Source: Anniella stebbinsi (taxonomy: Eukaryota; Chordata; Lepidosauria; Squamata; Anniellidae). Taken from it: 64,000 bases of DNA. Below the pieces are notes generated by a model. The model ran no database searches. It was not told the DNA's origin and saw only the letters and a list, made by a program, of their open reading frames with translations. How positions within the stretch are numbered: position 1 is the first letter of the stretch; each line of letters starts with the position of its first letter. Positions 55,001 through 64,000 of this stretch are shown here, piece by piece. The DNA lies in assembly GCA_029215795.1 (NCBI GenBank), contig JARDYH010000005.1, positions 32,370,001 through 32,434,000 on the forward strand, given 5' to 3'. Position numbers and translations under genes: made by a program.

Positions 55001-57529
55001 TTACTCCCCCGCGGGCATGAGGGTGGGGTATCCCAGCAGGGGCAGATTGACCTTGAGGAAGACCAGCTGCTCCACAATCTCAGCGTCCAAGCGAGAGCGG
55101 TGGGGTGTGACCACGTCGCCCGCCATGGAAAACACCCGCTCGCTTGGAACGCTGGACGGTGGGCAGCTGATTCTGTCCATGGCCACCCGCGCCAGATCAG
55201 GCCACATCTGGCGCCGAGATGACCAGTAGGCCAGGGGTTCGATGGATCCGTCCTCCATCTGCTCCGCCAGGTAACGCTGCACTGCTGCTGCAGCGTCATC
55301 CTGGCGGCGGCTGGGTTGAGTGCCTCTATGCCCAACCGCAGCCTGCAAAGCCTTGTCCCAAAACCCCTGGCCTGTCCCCCTGCTGGGTGTGGTGGTGCTG
55401 GTGCCGCCGCTGCTGGTGGTGCTCAGCGGACTTAGCGCCTGGGCTTCGGTGGGCTCCTCCTCTGCCTGCCCAATCCTGGCATCCCGGGCCGCCCGAACGT
55501 CCGTCACCAGCATTTCCACCCAACCTGCCCGGGAAGTCTGCCCACATAACCCATCCTTGATGCGCGGGTCGCACATGGTGGCCAACATGTACTGCCTCTC
55601 GTTGTAGAGAGGCTGGACCCGGCGGGATAGGCTTTCCCTCAGCCTCGTCACCACTTCCCGCACCTCTGGCAGGAAGCGCCTGCCGGTGACGGCATCCCCG
55701 GCCTCCAGAAACTCGCCCATCTGATTCTGGAGATGCCTGGCCACGGGGAGCACCTGGCTGAGAAGGGCAGTGCTGCTGCTCAGGGTCTCGGTGGCCTCAA
55801 GGAACGGCTTGAGGACCACCAGAAGCTGGGACATGGCCTCCCACTGCTGCCTGGACAGTGGGGCCTGGATGCCAATGTCCCCGACCCTGAACATCTCGTG
55901 GACAACACGCTGTTGCTCCACCATACGCTCGAGCATGTGGTAGGTGGAGTTCCAACGTGTTGCCACGTCCTGCACTAGCCGGTGCTGCGGAAGTCCCAGC
56001 TCCTGCTGCTTCTCCCGCAGCAACCGACTGCCCTTCACGCTGTGGTGGAAATGCCCAGCCACCTTCCTGCAGCTCTCTAGGAGATTACGGATTTGGGGAG
56101 GGAGAGGGGCCTTGCTGCCTCCAAGGCCATCCCTGACGACCAGGTTGAAGACGTGCGCGATGCAGCGGATGCCCTCAAATCCGCCATCGCGCACCACCTT
56201 CAGCATATTGGCTCCCCCGTCCGTGACCATGTAACCGCGGGTGTGCTGGTGCCCGCCCAGCCACCCTGCCACCATGCGGTTCATGGCCTCCGTAATCTCC
56301 TCCGCCGTGTGGGACTGGTCCATGACTGCGGTATGAAGGAGGGCCCAGCGGCAGCCCTCCTTCCCAGTCCCAGAAGTCCTGGGTGCTTCCTGCCCTGAGG
56401 CTCCCCACCAGTGAGCCGTCAGGGACAGGTAAGCGTGCACTCCTCCTTCGCTGGACCAGATGTCCGAAGTGAAGTGCACCTTCTGTGCCTCTGCCTGGCA
56501 CAGACGACCCAGAACTAACTCCCTGCATGCCTGGTACAGGGAGGGCACCACACGCCTGCTCAGGGTGGTGCGACACGGCGGCTTGTAGTATGGAACCACA
56601 AGAGCCATCAGCCTCTTGAAGCCTGCGTTCTCGACGAGGCTGAATGGCTGGTCATCCAACGCCACCATCTCACCGATGCAATTGGTGATCTGGTTGGGCG
56701 CTGGAAAACGCCACCTTGTGGCTCCATACTTCCCCCACCCCATCTCTTCCATGGTGGCCTGGCGAAGCCTCTTGGGGATGGGAGGTCGAGAGCTGGCAGA
56801 AGTTGCAGGAGCCTTCTGCTTGCCCTTGCCGCTAGCACCAGTCTGCTGCGAGGTGCCCGCCTCGGTCCCAAGCAAAACAGACTGGTGGTGCCTCTGCATG
56901 TGGCGGGTGAGGTTCGTGGTGGTGAAGTGGCCTGGCATTTTTCCCCTGCTCACTGACATCTTGCAGTGGCGACAGACAGCAAAGCGGGAATCCACTGCCA
57001 CCTCAAAGTGGTCCCACACCTTGCTTGCCTGTCGCTTCTGGGGTGACACAGACGGCCTGCCGGCGCCTTCGCTCTGTGGTGTCACCTCAGGAGCAAGGGA
57101 ATGAGTGGAAGAGAGGACGGATTGTGGAGAGTAAGTCTCTGGTGCTGCCTGCTCTTCCTCTTGCCCCACATCAGAGTCCTCCTCCTCACTCTGAACCTCG
57201 CTGACTTCCACAAGATCTGGGAAAAGATCAGTCAGCGGGTTCACAGGCTCACCCACCAAAGAAGGAGCTGGATATAGTGCTCCTTCTTCATGCCCACTGC
57301 TGCTCCCAGCACCTGCCTCATGTTGCTGAAAGAGTGCCCTGCAGGCACTACTTTGAGTTGCCTCTGCCTGCTTCTGCTGCCCCAGTGGAGAACGCCTCAG
57401 TTTAACTGGGGGTGTGGAAGTAGGCTGCCTGCTGCTGGTCCCAGCAGCAGCAGCAGCAGCGCCATGCCCAGAGCGGCCTCTCCCAAATGCTGCCTTGGGA
57501 GCACCCCCCCTTTGAGTGCCACGCTTCAT
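55001..57529 (-). CDS. hAT-superfamily transposase with BED zinc finger (842 aa)
   Basis: Cut-and-paste transposase making 8-bp target duplications. After a low-complexity N-terminus there is a BED-type finger (C186, C189, H210, H215). The RNase-H-like catalytic acids are visible: D356 in TSDIWSS, D437 in VTDGGANM and E797 in SSVPSERVFS. ATRWNSTYHML (~523-533) and the C-terminal dimerisation segment (AYWSSRRQMWPDLARVA, then FLKVNLPLL) are typical of the ZBED/Ac-like group. No stop or frameshift is seen, so activity is plausible. It may also mobilise the three short elements sharing its ends. Confidence 0.95.
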   Translation of the reverse strand: MKRGTQRGGAPKAAFGRGRSGHGAAAAAAGTSSRQPTSTPPVKLRRSPLGQQKQAEATQSSACRALFQQHEAGAGSSSGHEEGALYPAPSLVGEPVNPLTDLFPDLVEVSEVQSEEEDSDVGQEEEQAAPETYSPQSVLSSTHSLAPEVTPQSEGAGRPSVSPQKRQASKVWDHFEVAVDSRFAVCRHCKMSVSRGKMPGHFTTTNLTRHMQRHHQSVLLGTEAGTSQQTGASGKGKQKAPATSASSRPPIPKRLRQATMEEMGWGKYGATRWRFPAPNQITNCIGEMVALDDQPFSLVENAGFKRLMALVVPYYKPPCRTTLSRRVVPSLYQACRELVLGRLCQAEAQKVHFTSDIWSSEGGVHAYLSLTAHWWGASGQEAPRTSGTGKEGCRWALLHTAVMDQSHTAEEITEAMNRMVAGWLGGHQHTRGYMVTDGGANMLKVVRDGGFEGIRCIAHVFNLVVRDGLGGSKAPLPPQIRNLLESCRKVAGHFHHSVKGSRLLREKQQELGLPQHRLVQDVATRWNSTYHMLERMVEQQRVVHEMFRVGDIGIQAPLSRQQWEAMSQLLVVLKPFLEATETLSSSTALLSQVLPVARHLQNQMGEFLEAGDAVTGRRFLPEVREVVTRLRESLSRRVQPLYNERQYMLATMCDPRIKDGLCGQTSRAGWVEMLVTDVRAARDARIGQAEEEPTEAQALSPLSTTSSGGTSTTTPSRGTGQGFWDKALQAAVGHRGTQPSRRQDDAAAAVQRYLAEQMEDGSIEPLAYWSSRRQMWPDLARVAMDRISCPPSSVPSERVFSMAGDVVTPHRSRLDAEIVEQLVFLKVNLPLLGYPTLMPAGE

Positions 57530-58138
57530 TTTATTTTTATTATTATTTATTTTTGTGTAAGTGTGTGCTTTGCTGACTTTTTTTGTGTTTGTAGCAGCAG
57601 GCTACACAGCCCAGCAACACACACTCACTCACAAGCGCGCACACACACACACACACACAGAGAAAGAGAGAGAGAGAGAGAGAGGATAGAAATATTTTTT
57701 TATTATTTTTTTGGGTTTTTTTCAGAAAGCGAAAGTAGAACAAACAAACACACTCACTGCAAAGACAAACTGAACTCACAGACAAACAAACGTGCTATCT
57801 AAGAAAGGAAAGGCAAGAGAGAAAGGAAAGCCAAGAGAGAGAACAAGAAAAGCTGAAGTAAAAGATCAGAAACTCCTCAAAACCACCTCCAAATGCAATC
57901 AAATCAATACAGTCTCTCCAACACAGCTCCAAAACACTCCCTAATCTCCTCCACGTTCAACCCACAAAGAGCCAGAAGGGCAGGGCTGAGAGAATATATA
58001 CTGGTGCCCTCCTCCAGCATTGCGATTGGAGGCTGAAGAAAGTCTTCACAGGATTGGGTGATTCAGTCATGTATTCTAAAGCACAATTGGTGGATCAAGC
58101 TGTCAAACACACACACACAAACACAGCCTCCCCCTCCC
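57530..58138. other. Transposase upstream region
   Basis: Contains an (AC)n(AG)n microsatellite at 57,639-57,685 and a purine-rich tract to ~57,860. Probably holds the leftward promoter and 5' leader; AGAATATATACTGG near 57,991 is AT-rich but no firm TATA can be assigned. Confidence 0.45.
57639..57685. repeat. (AC)n(AG)n microsatellite
   Basis: AC units followed by AG units. Confidence 0.95.
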
Positions 58139-59418
58139 TTTCCTGAAGGTTTAAAATAATAAAGTTTAACCTTTGTTTTCCCACTAAAGCATTGCACCAA
58201 AGTTTGTTAAATTTCCAGCGTTTGAGCGGGCATAGGTCCTGTGCCATGTGAGCGAGTTAGAGGTTTGTAGCTCTTAAAACCAACCCATAAATCCCATGTG
58301 AAATGCCATGCATAAACCTTTGTTTTCCCACTAAAGCATTGCACCAAAGTTTGTTAAATTTCCAGCGTTTGAGCGGGCATAGGTCCTGTGCCATGTGAGC
58401 GAGTTAGAGGTTTGTAGCTCTTAAAACCAACCCATAAATCCCATGTGAAATGCCATGCATAAACCTTTGTTTTCCCACTAAAGCATTGCACCAAAGTTTG
58501 TTAAATTTCCAGCGTTTGAGCGGGCATAGGTCCTGTGCCATGTGAGCGAGTTAGAGGTTTGTAGCTCTTAAAACCAACCCATAAATCCCATGTGAAATGC
58601 CATGAATAAACGTTCGTTTCCCACTAAAATGTTGCACCTAGCTTCCGGAAATTTCACACACATTTGAAGTGAAGTGTTCCCTGCAATGTGCCAAAGTTTC
58701 CCGTTTGTATCTTTGAAAATAAAAAAATGGGAGGCAAAACTGTATTTTACCCCACTGCTACCCAATTTTCAACAATTCATTGCCAACACATGCCTGGAGC
58801 TAGCTGTCTGAAATTTTACACACATATCAAGGGAAGTGTTCCCTGTAATGTGCCGAAGTGTCCTGTTTGTATCTTTAAAAATAAAAACATGGGAGGCATA
58901 ACTGCATTTACCCCACTACTACCCATTTTTCAAAAATTCATTGCCACACCAGGCAAGCACCCACGGTTCTGGGATTTCACACACGTGGGTCCCAAGGTTC
59001 CACCTACAATGTGGCAAAGTTTCATGTGTGTAACTTTAAAAATGACCGAGTTATAGGCATTCCATGTTATTTATTAAAAAATTAATTGCCACAAACTGCA
59101 TGCACCAATCTTTCTGAAATTTCTCACAGATACCTATCCCTATCCAGTGTACAATGTGCCCAAGTTTCATCCTTCTGTCGTTAAAAATGAAAAAGTTATA
59201 GGCGTTTTTGTAAAACAACAATACTTTGCTATGGGAAAAACGCATTTAAAATGGCGTCCGATCCGCCGATCCGATCCGATCCGGATCGGACCTCGCCGGA
59301 TCGGATCGGATCGGATCGGATGGTGTATCGGATCGGATCGGATCGGATCGGATTTTCCGATTTTTGGGGCGGATCGGATTCAGATCGTGGATCGGATCCG
59401 ATCCGATGCACACCCCTA
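58139..59418 (-). repeat. hAT right inverted end
   Basis: Reverse complement of the left end, with three homogeneous 147-bp-type units instead of four, then the diverged outer units and the GGATCGG satellite. One base change is seen near 59,144 (TATCCAG against CTGGTTA on the left). Confidence 0.9.
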
Positions 59419-59426
59419 ATTTTAAT

Positions 59427-59530
59427 GTTATATAATCATCGCACATAATTTTTGTGAACCGCCCAGAGAGCTTCGGCTATTGGATGTTATAGAAATGAAA
59501 TAAATAAGTAAATACATAAATCCAAAACAG
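59427..59530 (+). mobile_element. LINE-like 3' tail split by the hAT insertion
   Basis: TTTGTGAACCGCCCAGAGAGCTTCGGCTATTGGATG followed by AAATAAATAAGTAAAT resembles the 3' end shared by squamate L2-like LINEs and their SINEs. The left part would lie just upstream of 46,885. Confidence 0.55.
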
Positions 59531-60663
59531 ACTTATAATATATTAAGAGCACAATCCTATACATATTTCCACAGAAGAAAGTCCCACCAAAGTCTAAGAG
59601 GTTTAATCCCAAGTAAGTGTGCATGGGGCTGCAGCCTTGATCTCTGTTTCTTACAACAGCTTTCTTTTTATTTAAGAGTAAAACTGTGGGCAAGGGTTGT
59701 TGTTGTTGTTGTTGTTTTACTATACCTCAAATCAAATTTAGTAGGGTTATCAGGAGCCAAATAATACTGTGCAGCCTGTGGTTTGGCAGAGTGAATCCAA
59801 GCCCTTCTTTCCTCCTGAATCTAGAGAAAGAAGACTTCCCTCACCATCAGTATTGAAGCATCAGTCATGCTCTGTTCCTTCGCTTGGCTTGGGGCTTCTG
59901 ATGGAGGCCAAGAGTTCACATGGAGGTGCCGTTAGACAAGACACCACCTTGCCTTGGAAGCTAGGTGGCTCATTCTGGTGTTCCTCCTCAGTGCCTGCCC
60001 CTGAAAGCTTCTGCATGGTCCACTGTGCTTTTTAGCTGCCTGCTGTTCTCTAAACAGCCATGGTTAATAAGAGAGGTGCAAAACCTCTTTCTTCTCGAGC
60101 CTGAATACCATTTTGGAGAAGCTCTCAGGGGCTGCATTCCAGTGGTGGTTGGGGCCAAAGGCAAAAGGGATGGGCCAAAAATACCAGAACCACCAGCATG
60201 TTGTGGTTTAAAGCTCTTGCTGCCAGTAACTAAGCCTTAGAATGGTGGTGGGGGACTGTACAAAAGTTGGCAAAACACCAATCAACTGGAGTTTGGGTGG
60301 AAAGGGTGGAGCCAGATGAAGGAGACATTCCAGATGTGGCCCCCGGGCCTGTGGTTCCTCACCCCTGGTTTATAAGGAAGTGAGATTTCTTGTCCCTGTA
60401 CTTTCTTCTGGTGGGGCCAGCCATGAGATGGAGCTGGTGTGTATATCTTCTGACACTTCCTTCAATGGGCAAATCCAGCCCAAGGACTACCACTTCGCTA
60501 TCCCTCATCTGGATGATTGACTCAACCAGGCATGGGAAGCTGGTAGGGTTGACTTGCATACAATTTCCTTTGAGAGACTCTGTGAGTGAGTTGTGTTTAT
60601 TTTCCTGTTCCACTCAGAAACTTCAAATCATTTTTTTTTAAGACTATAGGACTGGCATATATG
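59531..60663. other. Non-coding DNA
   Basis: No gene recognised. A (TTG)n run lies at about 59,697-59,716. Confidence 0.4.
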
Positions 60664-60671
60664 GCATTTAC

Positions 60672-61752
60672 TAGGGGTGTGCACGGACCCCCCGGATCGG
60701 ATCGGGACCCGGATCGGGACCTCCAATTTTGTCCCGGACCGGTTCGGACAAAATCGGAGGCCCCCCGGACCGGATCGAGTCCGATCCCGACCCAAAAATC
60801 GTAAATTTTTGGATCGGCCGCCATTTTTTTCCCCATAGACTTGCATTGCAATGCAAGTCTATGAGGAAAAAATGGCGGCGGGTGGCTGAGGGGGGGCCTA
60901 ACTCCCTCCCCCCCCGGGGCCGTCCGCTGTGGACGGCCCCGGCAGGTAAGCCCCCTCCCCCGCGCTCCCTACCCCCCCTGGGGCCGCCCGCTTCCATCCG
61001 CTGGCGCCCGCGGGCGCCAGCGGATAGAAGCGGACGGCTCCGGGGGGTGGGTAAGCCCCCTTCCCCGCCACTGCTTACCTTCTCGGCCCGTCCGCTCCCG
61101 TCCGGCGCTGGCGGCTACTATCAGCGGGCTCCGCGGCCTACTCTCGAGTAGCACGCCGGGTGATGACATCACCCGGCGCGCCACCCTGGAGTAGGCCGCG
61201 GAGCCTGCTGGTAGTAGTAGGTGCCGGCGCCGGGACGTGAGCCGCCGGGACGGGAAGGTAAGGGCCCCCCTTCCCCCTCCGCGCGCCCCCTCCTCCCCTC
61301 CACGCACCCCCTGCTTACCTTCTCGGCCCGTCCGCTCCCGTCCGGGGCCGGCGGCTACCACCAGCAGGCTCCGCGGCCTGCTCTAGAGTAGCGCGCCGGG
61401 TGATGACATCACCCGGCGTGCCACCCTAGAGCAGGCCGCGGAGCCCGCTGGTAGTAGCTGCTAGTGCCGGACGGGAGCGGACAGGCCGAGAAGGTAAGCG
61501 CCCCCCTCCTCCCCCCCCCGCTGTCCACTTTCATCGGCGGGCGCCCGCTGGCGCCTGCCAATGGAAGCGGCGGTGGGCGCCAGTGGGCGCCCGCCGATCC
61601 GCCGATCCGCCGAACCGGTTCGGAGCCTTTTCGGACCGGTTCGGATTGGATCGGCCGATCCAGCTGCGGGATCGGAAATCGGATAATTTATCCGATTTCC
61701 CACTGGACCGGACTCGGATCGTGGATCGGGTCCGATCCAGTGCACATCCCTA
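60672..61752. mobile_element. Non-autonomous hAT element, GC-rich, 1.1 kb
   Basis: Third member of the family at 301 and 4124, with perfect 8-bp target duplication GCATTTAC (60,664-60,671 and 61,753-61,760). It has the same hairpin (60,834-60,863) but only two palindromic units (centres near 61,160 and 61,402). Outside the array it is nearly identical to the copy at 301-2096. Confidence 0.9.
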
Positions 61753-61760
61753 GCATTTAC

Positions 61761-62167
61761 TACCACAGAATACTGCAAATTCTTAGGCAAGGCTGCATCG
61801 AATCCCACTATGATTTGGTTACATGAATCACGTTGATTCCTCCCCATTACAGGTACTTATTTAAGGCAAAGCATGCCAGAGGCCAGGGGTTGGAGTGGAG
61901 TGGGGGGGAGGAATCCATCAATGCAGAGGCTTGCTTTCTGCTGTTACCCCCTCACCTGATGGCCATTACAATCGGCTAACCAACTGCTCCTCCCCATTAC
62001 AGGTACTTATTTAAGGCAAAGCGTGCCAGAGGCAGCGCCTAGGCAGCGCGCCTCGGTGACGCGCTGAGTATGCACTTGGCGCTGCATTTAGCGTCGCACA
62101 GAGGAGTCACCCTACTGCCTGTACCTGTTGAAACCAGCAACCAGCAGCAAATTGAAATTTTATACTA
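61761..62167. repeat. Region with a 45-bp direct repeat, possible LINE 5' end
   Basis: TCCCCATTACAGGTACTTATTTAAGGCAAAGC occurs at about 61,841 and 61,991, 150 bp apart. The segment after ~62,020 is GC-richer and leads into the LINE endonuclease frame, so it may be the LINE 5' leader. Confidence 0.45.
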
Positions 62168-64000
62168 TTGTTTTATTTGTATATTTTGACTATGTGCCTG
62201 GGGAGCTCAAGGGGGCAAGGGCGTGCCCACATAACTGTGGTCACGGGTAGGGGGAGGTATGGTGTTGGGGGAGAAACAGGCCAGATGAGGAGAAGAGGGG
62301 GTAGTTGCCTTAAAACTATCCCCTTTTCTGGTTCTTCCCCCAACTGGGTAGTTCCTGGCGGCCTTACCAGCTTGCCCTTGGGGTTGGTGCTGCTGCTGCT
62401 GAATGCCAGGTCGGTCCAAAATAAAATCTCCCTCATCCATGATTTGATTGTGGATGAGGGGGCTGACCTGGTATGTATTACTGAGACCTGGGTGGGTGAA
62501 CTGGGAGGGGTTACTCTCACTCAGCTTTGCCCCCCTGGGTACTCAGTGCAGCACCAGCACCGACTTCAGGGCCGGGGAGGGGGGGTTGCCGTGGTCTATA
62601 GAAATACGATCTCCCTCTCTAGGCTTCCTGTTCGTTCGAGTGCTGGTCTTGAGTGTCTGTACTTTGTGCTGGGTACCCGAGACAGATTAGGGATTCTGCT
62701 GGTGTACCGCCCACCCCGCTGCCCAACAGTCTCCCTGCTTGAGCTGACGGAGGTTGTCTCGGACCTGGTGCTGAGGACCCCCAGGATGGTGGTCCTGGGG
62801 GATCTCAACTTCCATGCGGAGGCTCCTGCATCTGGAGCGGCTCAGGACTTCATGGCTGCCATGACAACCATGGGGCTGTCTCAACATGTCATCGGCCCAA
62901 CACATAAAAGGACATACTCTTGACCTGGTTTTCTTGGGTGGACAGGAGAATGGTGATCTGAAAGTGGGGGAACTAACATCTACCCCCTTGTCATGGTCGG
63001 ATCACTTTCTATTGAGGTTTAGACTTTCGGCATCCTTTCCCCTCTGCAAGGGTGGGGGGCCTATTAAAATGGTCCGCCCCCGGAGGCTAATGGACTCCAA
63101 TGGATTCAAGAAGGCTCTGGGGGATTTTCCTGCTGATATGGCCGGTGCTCCTGTCGAAGCCCAGGTTGCTCTGTGGAATGCAGAGATGACCCGGGCGGTT
63201 GACACGATCGCACCCAAGCACCCTCTCCCTATGAGCAGAGCTTGGCCAGCTCCTTGGTTTACACCTAAGCTGAGGGCAATGAAGCAAAAGGGGAGACGGC
63301 TAGAACGCAGGTGGAGGAAAACTTGTGCTGAGTCTGATCGGACATGGGCTAGAGCTCATTATCGAGCCTACTCTGTGGCGGTGAGGGTGACGAAGAGACA
63401 GTTCTTCTCCACCAGCATTGCATCTTCACAGTATCGTCCGGCGGAGCTTTTCCGGGTGGTTCGTGGCCTGCTACACTCTGGGCCAGGGCGAGAGATGGTG
63501 GAACCCTCGGTAGCACGCTGTGACGAGTTTGCACGGCACTTTGAAGATAAAGTTGCTCAGATTCGTCTTGAATTGGACACTACGCTTAATGCAGCTCCGC
63601 TAGTAGAGGCGTTCAGAGCACCGTCTGGTCCAGTTTTGTTGGATTAGTTTCAGTTACTGAGGCCTGAGGATGTGGACAAGGTGCTTGGCCAAGTCTGGTC
63701 GACCACTTGTGTGCTTGACCCTTGCCCGTTGTGGCTAATTACATCAAATAAGGATGGGACCGCCGGCTGGGTCCAGGAGGTTGTAAATGCCTCCTTGAGA
63801 GAGGGAGTGGTGCCGGCCTTGTTAAAAGAGGCGGTAATCAGACCACTCCTGAAAAAGCCTAACCTGGACCTGGAAGATGTTAACAACTATAGGCCGGTGG
63901 CGAACATTCCTTTCCTGGGCAAGGTGCTTGAGCGGGTGGTTGCAGGACAACTCCAGACACTCTTGAATGAAACGGATTATCTAGATCCATTTCAATCGGG
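62168..64000 (+). pseudogene. L2/CR1-type LINE ORF2 (endonuclease and start of RT), broken, runs off window
   Basis: The first frame (62,168-62,923) carries the APE-type endonuclease: LNARSVQNK, then TETW, VYRPP and GDLNFH. It ends in a frameshift near 62,905; the next frame (to 63,647) continues with the SDH motif and the linker. An in-frame stop at 63,645-63,647 precedes the reverse-transcriptase start, where NNYRPVANIPFLGKVLERVV is visible before the window ends. The two breaks make it inactive. No ORF1 is seen upstream. The L2 or CR1 label is from motif memory. Confidence 0.85.

Larger units (their letters stand above)
46893..59418 (-). mobile_element. Giant autonomous hAT transposon (12.5 kb)
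   Basis: Starts TAGGGATGTGCAC, ends TGCACACCCCTA, and is flanked by a perfect 8-bp duplication, ATTTTAAT (46,885-46,892 and 59,419-59,426). Inverted ends extend to about 48,299 and 58,139. Inside are an apparently intact BED-finger hAT transposase on the minus strand and about 5.8 kb of tandem arrays. At 12.5 kb it is far larger than typical hAT elements (usually below about 5 kb). The intact frame and perfect duplication suggest a fairly recent insertion. It landed in LINE-like 3' sequence (59,427 onward). Confidence 0.93.

Overview
The window looks like intergenic DNA from a squamate reptile, most likely a lizard. It carries decayed CR1-type LINE copies, an L2/CR1-type LINE running off the right edge, many small inverted-repeat transposons (MITEs), microsatellites and low GC in unique DNA. 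I see no host protein-coding gene, rRNA or tRNA. Species assignment is inference from repeat content.

Layout: 1-27.1 kb is repeat-rich non-coding DNA. It holds two GC-rich non-autonomous hAT elements (301-2096 and 4124-5659, each with a perfect 8-bp target duplication), a 316-bp TA-flanked MITE family in six full copies, a second MITE family starting GGCTGAATTCGG, and old LINE pieces. 27,120-42,965 is a complete, young Polinton/Maverick (adintovirus-like) element of 15,846 bp. It has a perfect 6-bp target duplication (ACTGAG) and 855-bp terminal inverted repeats that differ at only two positions I could find. 46,893-59,418 is a 12.5-kb autonomous hAT element with an 842-residue transposase, 1.3-1.4-kb inverted ends made of ~147-bp repeats, and about 5.8 kb of internal tandem arrays; its 8-bp target duplication is perfect. 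A third short GC-rich hAT element lies at 60,672-61,752, and the LINE at 62.1-64.0 kb.

The Polinton is virus-like. Rightward genes: a spliced early-type gene starting inside the left repeat, chromodomain integrase, penton-like minor capsid protein, basic core-like protein, major capsid protein and adenain-type protease. Leftward genes: DNA polymerase B with one frameshift, packaging ATPase and two conserved proteins of unknown role. Most neighbouring genes overlap or abut. Towards the right end sit a rightward BCL-2 homologue with a tail anchor and a leftward three-exon gene whose first 47 codons lie in the right repeat. Both repeats therefore supply the same promoter, start codon and N-terminus to two different proteins.

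The repeats also contain an octamer ATGCAAAT 32 bp from each tip, placed like the Oct-1/NFIII site of adenovirus origins. They have arrays of ETS (CCGGAAGT) and CRE (TGACGTCA) motifs, and two perfect full p53-family response elements. Together with the BCL-2 homologue this suggests an element tuned to, and resistant to, host stress and apoptosis signalling. That last step is inference.
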